Assembly: GCA_900491605.1 (NCBI GenBank)
Contig: UESW01004382.1
Location: forward strand, 348,696 to 412,695
DNA: 64,000 nucleotides
Source of the DNA: Calamus simplicifolius
Lineage: Eukaryota; Streptophyta; Magnoliopsida; Arecales; Arecaceae
Reading direction: 5' to 3'
Part shown: positions 22,390 through 31,549 of the stretch, piece after piece
Numbering within the stretch: the stretch's first letter is position 1
Layout: each line of letters starts with the position of its first letter
Made by a program: the position numbers and the translations under genes
Notes under the pieces: model-generated
The model's input: the letters and a program-made list of their open reading frames with translations, nothing else
Told to the model about the DNA's origin: nothing
Databases searched by the model: none

Positions 22390-22985
22390 CATGTAACAGA
22401 GAAGCCACGCTTCCTTGGCTGAAGTAATCAAACACCATGAGCTTCTCATCCTTGGAATAGTAATAAGCCCACAAGTCCACCACGTTTTCATGCTTGATGC
22501 TCCCGACCACCTCCATCTGCCGCTCGAACTCCTTCTTCCCGGCCGCGACATCCTTCAGCCTCTTCACCACCACCATCGTCGCGTCCTTCAACACAGCCTT
22601 ATACATCGTCCCGAACGTCCCCTCCCCAACACCTCTGCCGAAGCCCTCAGCAGATCCTCCAGGTCAAAAGCACTTATAACAGTATGGGAGGGAGAAATCA
22701 GGGAGAGATGGTTGCCGGAGAAAGAGGAATATGGGAATTTCTGGATGGATTTAGGGATGCTACCATTCAACTGGTTGTTGGAGAGATTCAAGAGCTGGAG
22801 ATTGGGAGGTCGAGGTCCGGGATCTCGCTGGAGGAGTTGTTGGAGAGATTCAACGCGGTGAGCTGAGTGAGGTTGGAAAGGGATGCCGCGATGGAGCCGT
22901 TGAAGGCATTGAAGGAGAGATCCAGGACCGTCAGGTTCTTCCAGGCGGAGAGATTGGACGGCAGAGGGCCTGTTTCTGGATGCCT
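22390..22985 (-). pseudogene. Captured LRR receptor-like kinase fragment (LRR-III type)
   Basis: The minus strand encodes leucine-rich repeats (NLTVLDLSFNAFNGSIAASL, then LNLSNNQLNGSIPKSIQKFP), then AFDLEDLLRASAEVLGRG, the start of the kinase domain. The kinase N-lobe follows: MYKAVLKDATMVVVKRLKDV with the subdomain II lysine, then EFERQMEVVGSIKHENVV and YYYSKDEKLMVFDYFSQGSV. It ends LLHG at a good donor, CATG|GTATGC (22390/22389). The transmembrane stretch expected between LRRs and kinase is absent, suggesting skipping or deletion of sequence. Frameshifts lie in the LRRs (~22820) and in the glycine loop (~22625). The ASAEVLG phrase is typical of subfamily III kinases, many of which are catalytically weak. 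Confidence 0.85.
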
Positions 22986-23172
22986 CCTCCTTGCTCTCTC
23001 TCTCTCCCCCCCGGCGCCCGATTCACGTCAATCCCTTGCAGCAGTGGTCCCTCCGTTCTCCTCTCTGCAACCCAAAACCGACTCTTTAGATTCCGTGCAA
23101 AAAACTTCGAGATCCGCTATTTTCACTTGTCAAAATCCTTAGAACAACTCCAGATCCAGGCGGCGGTTGGAC

Positions 23173-23403
23173 TTACCTGAGGGGATGAGAAGATCGCTCC
23201 ATTAGGTAAGAAACAACGGCAGCGGCGGAGACGGCGATGAAGAGAAGAAGAAGGTATGAGATTGAGCTGGAGAGGGAACGTCCGCTGTGGGGGTATCGGA
23301 GGTTAAGATGAGGAGAAACAGAGAAGTCGAAGGTGGGAAGGAAAGATTTTAGATCTTGGATAGAGTCAGGAGCGGGAGGGAGTTGCGCCAAATTTTTTGG
23401 CAT
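23173..23403 (-). pseudogene. Captured first exon of an unrecognised membrane protein gene
   Basis: A 76-codon minus-strand frame opens MPKNLAQLPPAPDSIQDLKS, continues through FSVSPHLNLRYPHSG and holds one likely membrane span, SYLLLLFIAVSAAAVVSYL. It ends near ATCCCCTCAG|GTAAGTCC, an excellent splice donor (about 23176). Composition and a donor exactly at the end suggest a genuine host exon 1 with its start codon. I do not recognise the gene. No continuation exon is seen nearby. Confidence 0.5.
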
Positions 23404-23444
23404 GAAAATTGAAATAAAAGTTCGATTCCGTGGCTCAAAAGAAA

Positions 23445-23700
23445 AGAAAATACGACGATGCTTTTTAGCATCGGCATCGTGTTAAATAAAATTAAGATAC
23501 AGACGCTAAAAAGCATCGGTATTCGTTAAAAAAAATTAATTATTTTAATTAATTTTTAAATTAAATTTAACGATGCTTTAAAGCGTCATTAAGTTTCCGA
23601 CGATTATAAGCGTCGTTAACTGCTGACGCTTTTTATTAGCATCGGCAGATTTCGGATTTTCCGATGCTCCCCCATAGCATCGGAAAAAAGAGTTGTTATT
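23445..23700. repeat. Right subterminal repeat cluster of the CACTA element
   Basis: Mirror of the left cluster: CGATGCTTTTTAGCATCG (~23454), CGATGCTTTAAAGCGTC (~23571), GACGATTATAAGCGTC (~23598), CCGATGCTCCCCCATAGCATCGG (~23660-23682). Intervening sequence is very AT-rich. Confidence 0.88.
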
Positions 23701-23868
23701 CTTGTTTATTTTTGTAGTGTGTGAAATTTAATGTGGCAAGTATTATATTATTATGCTTCTTTTTCTTTGGAAATATGATGGAAAAAATCTTGATCTTATA
23801 TTGGAGTAAAAATTTAGTGTTGTCTGACAATATATTTATATTTATCCTATATTTGCGCATGTGATCAA

Positions 23869-23970
23869 TTTATGGGAGTAAAAATTAAGAAATTCAGTTA
23901 TTTTTTGTTTATGGGAGTAAAAATTAAGAATTTCAGTTATTTTTGTGTTTATGGGAGTAAAAATTAAGAA
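23869..23970 (+). repeat. Three tandem copies of a ~40-bp intron segment
   Basis: TTTATGGGAGTAAAAATTAA recurs at 23869, 23908 and 23948 (spacing 39 and 40). Copy 1 of the block has this segment once (~4900). Confidence 0.85.
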
Positions 23971-23995
23971 AAGGCTTAGATGAGTTGAGTTGAGT
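23969..23995 (+). mobile_element. Orphan RTE 3' tail (about 27 bp)
   Basis: AAGGCTTAGATGAGTTGAG plus one further TTGAG repeat is identical to the tails at 2036-2060 and 49139-49170. A 14-bp word TTATTTTTGTGTTT occurs both before (23937-23950) and immediately after it, a candidate target duplication with 18 bp of local sequence between. It is probably an extremely 5'-truncated RTE insertion associated with the local triplication. Confidence 0.75.
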
Positions 23996-24345
23996 TATTT
24001 TTGTGTTTCTGGCTAAAATTTTACTCATCTAATTTTTAGGATTCAAATCGAATGCACTCAAAGAAATTCCACATGCTCATGCCCATGTAGAGGATGTTGG
24101 TGACAATTTAAGTGCCAAAATATGGAAAGGCAAACCACTTGATTTTTTTGCAGGCACTATTTGCAATGGCTGTATATTTGAGTTTTAGAGTTCAATCCCA
24201 AAATACTGAAAGGTAATATTGCATGATTAACTCATGCTTTAAGCTTTTTGACATGCCTATAAAATCTGCAAAGTTAGTTCTTGAAGTGGTCATATCTATA
24301 AAATCTATTTGCAATGGCTATATATTTGATTTTCATTCTTCAATT

Positions 24346-24720
24346 CTGAGCAACCTTAGTGACATCAAAAAGCACTACTTCCGCAATAACTATGAGAAGA
24401 AGTGGAAGTGTAGGAAATGCAAGAAGATGTATGATTGTGAGTCCGACATGAAGATGCACTTAATTGCCGCTCGACCACGTACACATGAGAATGCAGCGAC
24501 CAATTTAGCTGGTAAGCATTGTTGTCGATTTCCACTGACCTATTAGTAGTGGCCTCTTGAACTTTATGCTATTTCGATTATTAATGCCGTTATTGTTTTT
24601 TCGCAGCAAGGTCGATTACCTTGCTCCCAGAAATGTTGCTACGTGACCTTTTGGGAGAACCTGTGGCCCTTCTTTCGGACAACTTGGGAGTTCAGCTATC
24701 AATCTGATGACACTCAAACA
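24346..24720 (+). pseudogene. IDD-type C2H2 zinc-finger gene fragment
   Basis: INDETERMINATE DOMAIN proteins are plant nuclear transcription factors with four zinc fingers. Here SNLSDIKKHYFRNNYEKKWK, CRKCKKMYDCESDMKMHL follows the family's phrase (D-L-T-G-I-K-K-H-F-x-R-K-H-G-E-K-K-W-K-C-x-K-C-x-K-x-Y-x-x-x-S-D-x-K-x-H). The next finger is replaced by ARPRTHENAATNLAG. A plausible intron runs 24512-24606 (GTAAGC...TTTTTTCGCAG). Frames beyond it contain stops after about 30 codons. Fingers 1-2 are absent. A decayed exon copy; the match is strong locally but short. Confidence 0.6.
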
Positions 24721-25074
24721 AGCATTGATCATTGCAATCATAATGAGGATCAGCGAATCAAATTCTTTTATAACATGATGATGGATGATCCGGATTTCCT
24801 AAGAGCCGTTCCCATGGGACTAAGGAAGATGGTGAACTTGCTCAATTCCCTGAGCATGTTATCCAAGGTCATGGACTATGGTAGGGGAGCATCGCTATAG
24901 GTGCCTAGGCTTGTCGTCGGTCCCTCAATGTCAACCTTCTTGGAACATTGTAGGGAAGCAGCTCAAGTATTAACGATGCTTCACATGCTAGTGTTTGTGG
25001 TGCTATAAAAGGCAATGGAGGAAAGGGTCATCTCAAGCAACTAGTTGTTATCATTAGTACTTGGTGGTGGACAT

Positions 25075-25466
25075 TAATTAGATTTTGTAATTTGGAGATC
25101 TTTTCAAATCTACAAAATTCCCTTGATTTGAAGGATCTAATTATCAAAGAAACTCCTAATCTCAGTCAATAATTTATTTTCTTAGTTATGGATTAGTTAT
25201 ATTAAGAAATTTTGTTTACATAATTGTATCATACTTTCTTTGAATAATTATGATTTCAATTCTATAAATATGTAATAGCACTTTTGGCTTTTCAATGGTG
25301 AATAATATTTATTGATTCCTTTTCTTTGGAGGCTCAATTCCCTTGAAGTAGTTATTAGGAGGTATAACATCCTCTAATCGGTTATCTGAAGGCATGATCC
25401 TCTCGACGTGATCATAGTTATTCTAAATTTTTTATTTTATCAATGTTGCTATTGGGGTTTGCAACA
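25075..25466 (+). repeat. 5' LTR of a degenerate Ty3/gypsy element
   Basis: It aligns with 27337-27566 through GAAGGATCTAA, CAGTCAATAATTTATTTTCT and TTAGTTATGGATTAGTTAT. It ends GGGTTTGCAACA and is followed by a primer-binding site. The left terminus has decayed (TAATTAGATT versus TGATAGGATT). Confidence 0.75.
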
Positions 25467-25468
25467 GT

Positions 25469-25480
25469 TGGTATCATAGC
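25469..25480 (+). promoter_or_regulatory. Primer-binding site of the gypsy element
   Basis: TGGTATCATAGC, two bases after the LTR end, resembles the initiator tRNA-Met complement TGGTATCAGAGC with one change. Confidence 0.75.
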
Positions 25481-25669
25481 TTAGGACTACCAATCTAATA
25501 CTCGTCCATCCTTCACCCTACTTTTCTATTTTTTTTCATCTACAAAACCCAAGTATTGAAAAAAAAAGACACTTCCTTGTATAGCCTTGACTCTTGTTAC
25601 CACTCCTAAACCATCTAGTTCCTATCTCAAATTTTTTTTCTTATTTTCAAGGACGTATGTTGCCAAGAC

Positions 25670-26600
25670 CTGCAAAGATATGGCTGAGAAAACCTGTCTA
25701 TAATAGTAGGAAAAGAGATGATAGAGGTATATGTGTTGGAATTATGAGAAGCTACTAATCGAAGTACTCGCAATGTGGCTAAAGTCATGAATGCTTTAGT
25801 TGATTTGAAGAATATGACGTGGCCAAGACAAAGGATAAACTTGGTGAGTCATCAAGTAATAATCATCATAACCAACAATGAGAATTTGATCACTATACAG
25901 AAATAAAAGGGGCAGTCCAATCTCAAACCGCACATCTTGAATTTCTTCATTTTGATGAAGAAAATCTTGATGGTTGGATTTATCGAGCAAAGCAGTTCTT
26001 TAAGTTTAACCTTACCTCAAAATTATAGAAAGTTACTACATCCTTTTTATACCTTGAGAAGAGGCACTGCAATGGTATCAATGGATGGAGAAATGTCAAG
26101 ATTTGATAATATGGAAGGAATTTGTGGAAGGCCATTGCGCTCATTTTAGTCCAAGCATTTATGAGGATTTTACTGGAGAACTTACTAAGTGACACCAAAC
26201 TTCTACGGTACATGAGTATCAATCTCATTTGGAACAACTTGCTAACTGTACCACAGGTTGACTGATTTTTCATAAGCTACTTTTTGAGTGGACTTAAAGA
26301 AGAAATAAAGCATGATTTTCACATATTTTGGCCAATCACTATGATTGATGCCATCGGATTAGCTAGGCTCAAGGAAAAAAATTACTTGCTCTATGCAAGT
26401 CCAAAGTGAGCCAATTTATAGCAACCAGTCTAATTCCTACTGAAAATTTTACATCTCTTCCTTCTCTGGTGAAAAGATTAACATTAGTAGAAGCAAAAAG
26501 AAGAAAGACAAAAGGGTTGTGCTTCAATTGTAATGGAAAATTTAAAATAAACAATCATTGCAAAACCAAGCAACTATTTTGCATTGATGATGATTGATTT
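25670..26600 (+). pseudogene. gag: Ty3/gypsy Gag remnant
   Basis: Capsid-like protein of a gypsy retrotransposon, broken into several frames. In order: HFDEENLDGWIYRAKQFFKF (25948 on), then a frame with ILLENLLSDTKL, then FLSGLKEEIKHDF and IGLARLKEKN. The zinc-knuckle-like end is RRKTKGLCFNCNGKFKINNH followed by CKTKQLFCIDD. These phrases follow the order W-x-x-x-A-E-x-F-F, GLKEEI, GLARLQE, KGLCFNCDEKF seen in many plant gypsy Gags. Numerous stops and shifts rule out function. Confidence 0.75.
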
Positions 26601-26639
26601 GATGATATATATAAAATAAAATCGAACAAAAGCTATGAG

Positions 26640-27336
26640 AAGTAGTTGGACAATTTACCCTCAAAAATTTTCATGTATGTTATTACGGGTAACTCATTTC
26701 CTTAGACAATAAGAGTAAAGGTAGAGTTAAAGAAGCAATCCATTACTATTTTAATTGACTCATGCAAAACTCAATTTTATTTATCCAGTGCTATTAAGCA
26801 TCTTAATATTTGGTGGTCAAACCACAAGTTTGTAGACAGATGGTGCATGCATACAAGTCCAAGATTTCAAATTCATATCATATTTCCATATGTTACCTCT
26901 TAAGGGTTGTGATGTGGTTTTTTGGGCACATTAGCTTTGCACCGAAGACAAATTTTATGGGATTTTCTAAGCTTCTCTTGCGATTTAAAATTTAAGAGAA
27001 AAATATGCAATAGAAGGGTTTAAGAACTATCTATGGATGTTTTAGTAGCCACATCATGGAAAAAGTGGAAGCTAAAAGGGGCTGTTATATATACTTGTAT
27101 TCAATCAATAAAGGGAAGTGAATTAGCTCTTCATAAATCAAGCTATTAGAATCAAACAAATTGTTCTTCTACCATATTATCTGGATACTCTACTCAGACC
27201 TCTTCACCATCTTTGAGTTCTAGATTGAACACAAATAGCTGATTTTTGGTAGTTTTAAAGCTAAATTTTATTCTAGCAACAACTTTTTATTTGCTTTACA
27301 ACCTTGAGGATAAATTAATTTTTGAGGAGGGTAGAG
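26640..27336 (+). pseudogene. Ty3/gypsy protease remnant; RT, RNase H and integrase deleted
   Basis: Traces read VITGNSFP, then SITILIDSCKTQFYLSS, matching the protease pattern (L-I-D-S-G-x-T-x-x-F) with the catalytic Gly changed to Cys. FLGTLALHRRQILWDF and WKKWKLKGAV follow. The sequence then jumps to NLEDKLIFEEG, the usual end of the polyprotein, next to the polypurine tract. So RT through integrase was lost by one large internal deletion. Confidence 0.6.
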
Positions 27337-27566
27337 TGATAGGATTCCCTAATTATGGATATCTTTTTAAATCTATAAGGTTCTCTTATTTGAAGGATCT
27401 AACTATTAAGGAAACTAATCTTAGTCAATAATTTATTTTCTTAGTTATGGATAGGTTATATTAAGGGATTTTCTTTATGTAATTTTATTAGACTTGAATA
27501 ATTAGGGTTTCAACCCAATAAATGTGTAACTGCCCTTTTGACTTTCAAGTTTAATAATATTTGCAT
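27337..27566 (+). repeat. 3' LTR of the gypsy element (truncated)
   Basis: Starts TGATAGGATTCCC after the purine tract TTGAGGAGGGTAGAG and parallels the 5' LTR up to about TTTAATAATATTTGCAT. The remaining ~150 bp are missing, replaced by the Sirevirus-type LTR. Confidence 0.7.
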
Positions 27567-27660
27567 TGTCTTGAACTGGATTCAATTATCTTACAAATCT
27601 CTAATTATAATTTATGATATTTTAATCATCACCAAATTATGTTCTTAAACTATTATATTT

Positions 27661-28014
27661 CTATTGCCTTGGGATTGGATGCTTAATGCTTGAATCTTGG
27701 GTTACCAATCTTTGATTTGGAATACCAGATTCTATTGCCTTCGGATTGGATGCTTAATGCTTGAATCTTGGGTTACCAATCTTTGATTTGGAAACTAGAT
27801 TCTATTGCCTTCGGATTGGATGCTTAATGCTTGAATCTTGGGTTACTAATCTTTGATTTGGAATACCAGATTCTATTGCCTTCGGATTGGATGCTTAATG
27901 TTTGAATCTTGGGTTACTAATATTTGATTTGGCATACCAGATTCTATTGCCTTCGGATTGGATGCTTAATGCTTGAATCTTGGGTTACCATCCTTTGATT
28001 TGGAATACCAGATT
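27661..28014 (+). repeat. Tandem repeat, five units of 70-71 bp
   Basis: Units start CTATTGCCTTSGGATTGGAT at 27661, 27732, 27802, 27873 and 27944; each contains GCTTGAATCTTGGGTTAC and ends near ATACCAGATT. A partial sixth unit begins at 28015. Units differ by a few bases. Confidence 0.95.
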
Positions 28015-28020
28015 CTATTA

Positions 28021-28142
28021 CCTTCGATTTCCATTTGGGTTGCCTTCAGTTTGCATTCGGGTTGCCTTCGGTTTGCATTTGGGTTGCCTTCGGTTTGCAT
28101 TTGGGTTGCCTTCGGTTTCATTCGGGTTGCCTTCGATTTGCC
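28021..28142 (+). repeat. Tandem repeat, five units of 21-22 bp plus a partial
   Basis: CCTTCGGTTTGCATTTGGGT-type units begin at 28021, 28043, 28065, 28087 and 28109, with a partial at 28130. The CCTTCG start is shared with the neighbouring 71-bp array, which suggests one gave rise to the other. Confidence 0.93.
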
Positions 28143-28415
28143 TTTAGTCGGATACTTGCTGGCTTGCTTATATTTTATCATGTTACTGCTGGCTTCTTGG
28201 TACTTACTTTGTTGGCATGTTCCTTTGTTTGGAACTTTCGGCTGGTTCCCTGGCTTTCTGTCTTGGCATGCTAGTTGGGATTTTTGGCATGCTAATTCTT
28301 TGGAACTCTCGTAAGTCTTCCAGCACTCAAACATTGGTATACTAACTTTATGTTTTGGCATTCCAATTTCCTACTTGGTTCGGTTGTCTTCCTGGCTGCA
28401 AATTTTGGTATTCCG

Positions 28416-28585
28416 ATTTTAGAATTTTGGAATGCCAACATTCTCATGTTTCGGCTGGTTCCTTCCATCATTCAAAAATTGGGCTGCCAATTTTAGAGTT
28501 TTGGAATGCCAACATCCTCATGCTTCGGCTGGTTCCTTCCATCATTCAAAAATTGGGCTGTTGATTTTAGAGCTTTGGAATGCTA
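28416..28585 (+). repeat. Tandem repeat, two 74-bp units plus a partial third
   Basis: Units start ATTTTAGARTTTTGGAATGC at 28416 and 28490, with a third start at 28564. Each holds TTTCGGCTGGTTCCTTCCAT or a near copy. Confidence 0.93.
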
Positions 28586-29493
28586 CTTCACCTCTTGGCT
28601 ACCGATTTCATTGGATGAGATTTTATTCGTTGGCTTCTCTTAAACAACTCTTGGCCAGCTTGCTCTCTCTCTCACTTCCTCTTCTATTTCACAACGGTAC
28701 ACAATGGCTATATTTTGATGTTGTTGTTATAAATAGTGGAGATGAATAGTGATTTAAAAGAAGGGAAAGAAAAATCAGAAAAATATTGAGAGAAAAATCA
28801 TTTGAAGGAGAGATTTGTTAGACATTGTTGGAGTATTGTTTTGATTATTCTTCAAGCCATCAGAGTTCATTTATTGCTGATTCTACAAGTGGTCTTAAAG
28901 CTCCGTCTATCCTCATTGAAGAGCATTCAAAGCTACCTTGAAGGCTTCTATTGTTCTGCTGTTTATTAAAGAAAGAAGCAACTTTGGTATTAGCTCTTCA
29001 AGATTGATAAGTATTCTCATTGTTTAAATCTACTCATATCTAGGAGCTTATTATATTATACATTCTATTACTTGAGCCTTGATTTGTTTCATAGTTGTAA
29101 AACGTGATTGGGTAAGGTCTTCCCGGATTTGTATTTGTAAGGCTTGCTTGTGCCTGAAAACAAGTGTTGCTAGCTAGGTTGGCTAGTGATGATTTATTTG
29201 TAAGGCTTGCTTGTGTCTGGAAATAAGTCTTGTTAGCTAGGTTGGCTAGTGGTGATTAGTGAAATACCCAAGGTATTCTTGGGGAGTGGATCTAGGTAGA
29301 GGTTTGGCACCGAACCACTATAAATATTGTGTTTGATTGTGATATATTTTCTGATTGATTGTGTATTAGATTCACTTCACTACACGATACCCATTTGTAA
29401 AAGAATATAAGTGCACATACTTGCTAGATAACTGATTAAATTTTTAAGAAACCCAATTCACCCTCCCTTTTGGATTGCTAGATCTGGGCAACA

Positions 29494-29888
29494 AAGACTG
29501 ATGAAGCCGGTAAACGATTTACACTAGCCATCCATGCGTTCGGCCTCTAACAGTGATCCACATGAAGATCTTTGGATGATGTTCTCTCAAGATTGGATGA
29601 TGACCATCTAGCGAGGGGTGTTAGCCTCCTTTCTTCTTCAATTGATTTTCCAAATCAAGAGAGAGAATAATTTCTTGATCAAGATCAAATCATGAGAAAA
29701 AGATTTCTTGATAAAGATCAAATCTTGATCTATCAAAAAATAATTTCTTAATCAAGATCAAATCTTGATCAAGAAAGAAAAGATTTCTTGATCAAGATCA
29801 AATCTTGATCAACTTCCTTCAACCACTCGAGAGAGGGATGTGAGAGAGAGACTTCCACCCATTCAAGAGAGAGTGAGAGAGAGACTTA
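29494..29888 (-). repeat. Old minus-strand LTR, segment beyond the nested copia
   Basis: Together with 36537-38249 this looks like one long LTR (about 2.1 kb) split by the copia element at 29889-36536. A repeat word CCACCCATTCAAGAGAGAGT occurs on both sides of that insertion (29852 and 36541). The segment ends abruptly at 29493 against the Sirevirus-type LTR. Confidence 0.5.
29671..29812. repeat. Four tandem palindromic units (GATCAAGAT / ATCTTGATC)
   Basis: Units start TTTCTTGATCAAGATCAAAT at about 29671, 29704, 29743 and 29784. The perfect inverted repeat GATCAAGAT-CAA-ATCTTGATC is intact in two units and slightly altered in the others. Each could fold as a stem-loop. Confidence 0.9.
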
Positions 29889-30451
29889 TGTTAGATTAGT
29901 CCTTTAATTCAAGATTGTTACAAAGGCAAGAGTCGCTCTTTCTCGATCTAGCTTAGTATGCAAAAGATGAAGGGCCAGATCTAGCCTAGTATGCGAAAGG
30001 TGAAGGGCTAGATCTAGCCTAGTATGCGAAAGCTGAAGTGCCACCCATTGTTTCTTCTGCGTGTGCAGAAAATGAAGGGTTACCAAATCGGATGTTAATG
30101 GTCCAAAAGTATTAAAAGAAATTAAAGTCATTAATTGGTATTTGATGGAAATACCAATTGAATGTTATATATATAAATAATTAGTCCTCTCTCTGTCAAG
30201 AAGAAGTTAGCAAGAATCCATCGTTATTTATGAAAAGAATGAGGTTAAGGGAGAAAAACTAGTTATTTTGTAGAAGAGGCTATCAAAGTCTGAAGAGGTT
30301 ATCAAAATCTACCAGATTCAAGTCTCAAGTCTACATATTATCATGATGAACTCCGCATCAGGTAAATACTATTATGATGAATTCCGCATCAGGTAAGTAT
30401 GTTATTTTTATATGTAACAAATTATTTATTGAAGATCCTATATTGCTAACA
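29889..30451 (+). repeat. 5' LTR of the copia element (563 bp)
   Basis: Starts TGTTAGATTAGTCC and ends TATTGCTAACA (TGTTA/TAACA termini). Contains repeated words CTAGATCTAGCCTAGTATGC and a doubled GAA(C)TCCGCATCAGGTAA near the 3' end. A TATATATAAATAATTAG stretch near 30165 may hold the TATA box. Confidence 0.93.
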
Positions 30452-30453
30452 AG

Positions 30454-30465
30454 TGGTATCAGAGC
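30454..30465 (+). promoter_or_regulatory. Primer-binding site of the copia element
   Basis: TGGTATCAGAGC, two bases after the LTR, is the standard complement of initiator tRNA-Met used to prime minus-strand synthesis. Confidence 0.95.
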
Positions 30466-30789
30466 TAAGGTTCTAAAATAAATAATTTGTTCATATATTA
30501 TGATTGATTAATTTTCATCAAAATGAATTAACGATGAATATTTAATCTTTTAAGTTATGATTAGTTGTATTATTGGCCATTAATCTATTCCATGAGAAGG
30601 TTCATCGCTAGGAAAACCCCGGCTGATCATGTTACGAATTAATGGCATGCATTGATAAGATCATTGTGTTATAGTATGTATGGCAAAACCAATATTTATA
30701 GATTGAAGCAGATTGATAATCTATGATGGTTGATATCGGCTAATGCATGCAGCAATGTTAACTATGTTTGTCATTATCAAAATTGAATG

Positions 30790-31280
30790 TTAGATTTTTA
30801 ATAATACTAGTATTATTGTTTAGTTATATGACATTACGATAAATTAGATAGTTACTTAATTTATATTCAGTCATATAATTTATGAGATTTTTAGTATTAT
30901 TGCTTAGTTATATGACACTAAGATAAATTAGTTAGTTAGTCACCAAAGTGGCCAAACTAATTTATATTTAGTCATATAATTTATAAAATTTTAGTTATAT
31001 GATATTAAGATAAATTAGTTAGTTAGTCACCAAAGTGGCCAAACTAATTTATATTCAGTCATATAATTTATAAAATTTTTGATATTAGTATTGTTGTATA
31101 ATTATATGACATCAAGATTAAATTAGTTAGTTAGTCACCAAAGTGGCCAAACTAATTTATATTCAGTCATATAATTTATGAAATTTTTTACAATATGACA
31201 TCAAGATTAAATTAGTTAGTTAGTCACCAAAGTGGCCAAACTAATTTACATTCAGTCATATAATTTATGAAATTTTATAG
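30790..31280 (+). repeat. Leader-region repeats with a self-complementary core
   Basis: Between primer-binding site and gag, the core GTTAGTCACCAAAGTGGCCA occurs four times (CACCAAAG at 30941, 31028, 31136 and 31225), each followed by CAGTCATATAATTTAT and preceded by TATGAC(A)...AAG. A partial unit lacking the core lies just upstream. Each core is bracketed by TAAATTAGTT and AACTAATTTA, an inverted repeat, so the RNA would present a series of similar stem-loops. Confidence 0.92.
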
Positions 31281-31549
31281 AATGCTGTTAAAGATTTGTT
31301 GGTTGATAGAAATTAAGAATTCACCCAAAGGTGGATTAATATTCTATAACTAACAAACCTAAAGGAGAAAATTTAATATCCTCTTATCAAATATAATATA
31401 GATATCCAAAGATACTATATATATATATTTGATAAGATTTATTAATTTCTTTAAAAGTTTAAATAGCATTCTAATTACGATGTATATTGTTGTATTTACC
31501 CGAAGGAAATCTACAATATATTTTGTGTTTAATTATTGAATTTGAGCAT

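Larger units (their letters stand above)
20616..23719. mobile_element. CACTA transposon carrying host-gene fragments (Pack-CACTA type)
   Basis: The 5' end is CACTACAAGAAATTC and the 3' end is TTTATTTTTGTAGTG, the canonical CACTA termini (CACTACAARAA). A 3-bp duplication TGT flanks it (20613-20615 and 20720+3000 = 23720-23722). The undisturbed paralogue reads CCTGTGAAATTTA at 4746-4758, confirming the insertion to the base. Both ends hold clusters of GACGCTTTAAAGCGTC-type subterminal repeats, the binding sites of CACTA transposases. No transposase is encoded. Instead the minus strand carries fragments of at least three host genes with introns retained, so it must have moved with a transposase supplied in trans. 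Confidence 0.95.
23720..24285 (+). repeat. Paralogous block, copy 2, right part
   Basis: Resumes at TGTGAAATTTAATGTGGCAAG, matching copy 1 at 4748, and runs through the intron end, AATTTTTAGGATTCAAATC, and the decayed small-ORF exon to about 24285. It contains a local triplication and an RTE tail that copy 1 lacks. Confidence 0.88.
27567..29493 (+). mobile_element. Sirevirus-type solo LTR or LTR fragment
   Basis: Its last ~400 bp align with the 3' portion of the minus-strand Sirevirus LTR at 57880-60322. Both share GCACCGAACCACTATAAAT, CACTTCACTACAC, an AACCCAATTCA(C/T)CC run and an ATCTGGGC(A/T)ACA end (29493). The start TGTCTTGAACTGGATT resembles TGTTGACCCTAGATTG of that LTR. No primer-binding site or coding region follows, and no matching 5-bp duplication was found. 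It may be a solo LTR whose flanks decayed, or a fragment. Its U3-like half is filled with three tandem-repeat arrays. Confidence 0.65.

Noticed and set aside
20886..23180. Many overlapping plus-strand ORFs in the CACTA element
   Set aside because: The minus strand carries recognisable OPT, RING and LRR-kinase exons; plus-strand frames are shadows opened by the higher GC content.
27973..28361. ORFs of 79-131 codons on both strands with repeated motifs such as VCIWVAFG or KATQM
   Set aside because: They are translations of the 22-bp and 71-bp tandem repeats in a Sirevirus-type LTR, open on both strands because the repeats lack stops.
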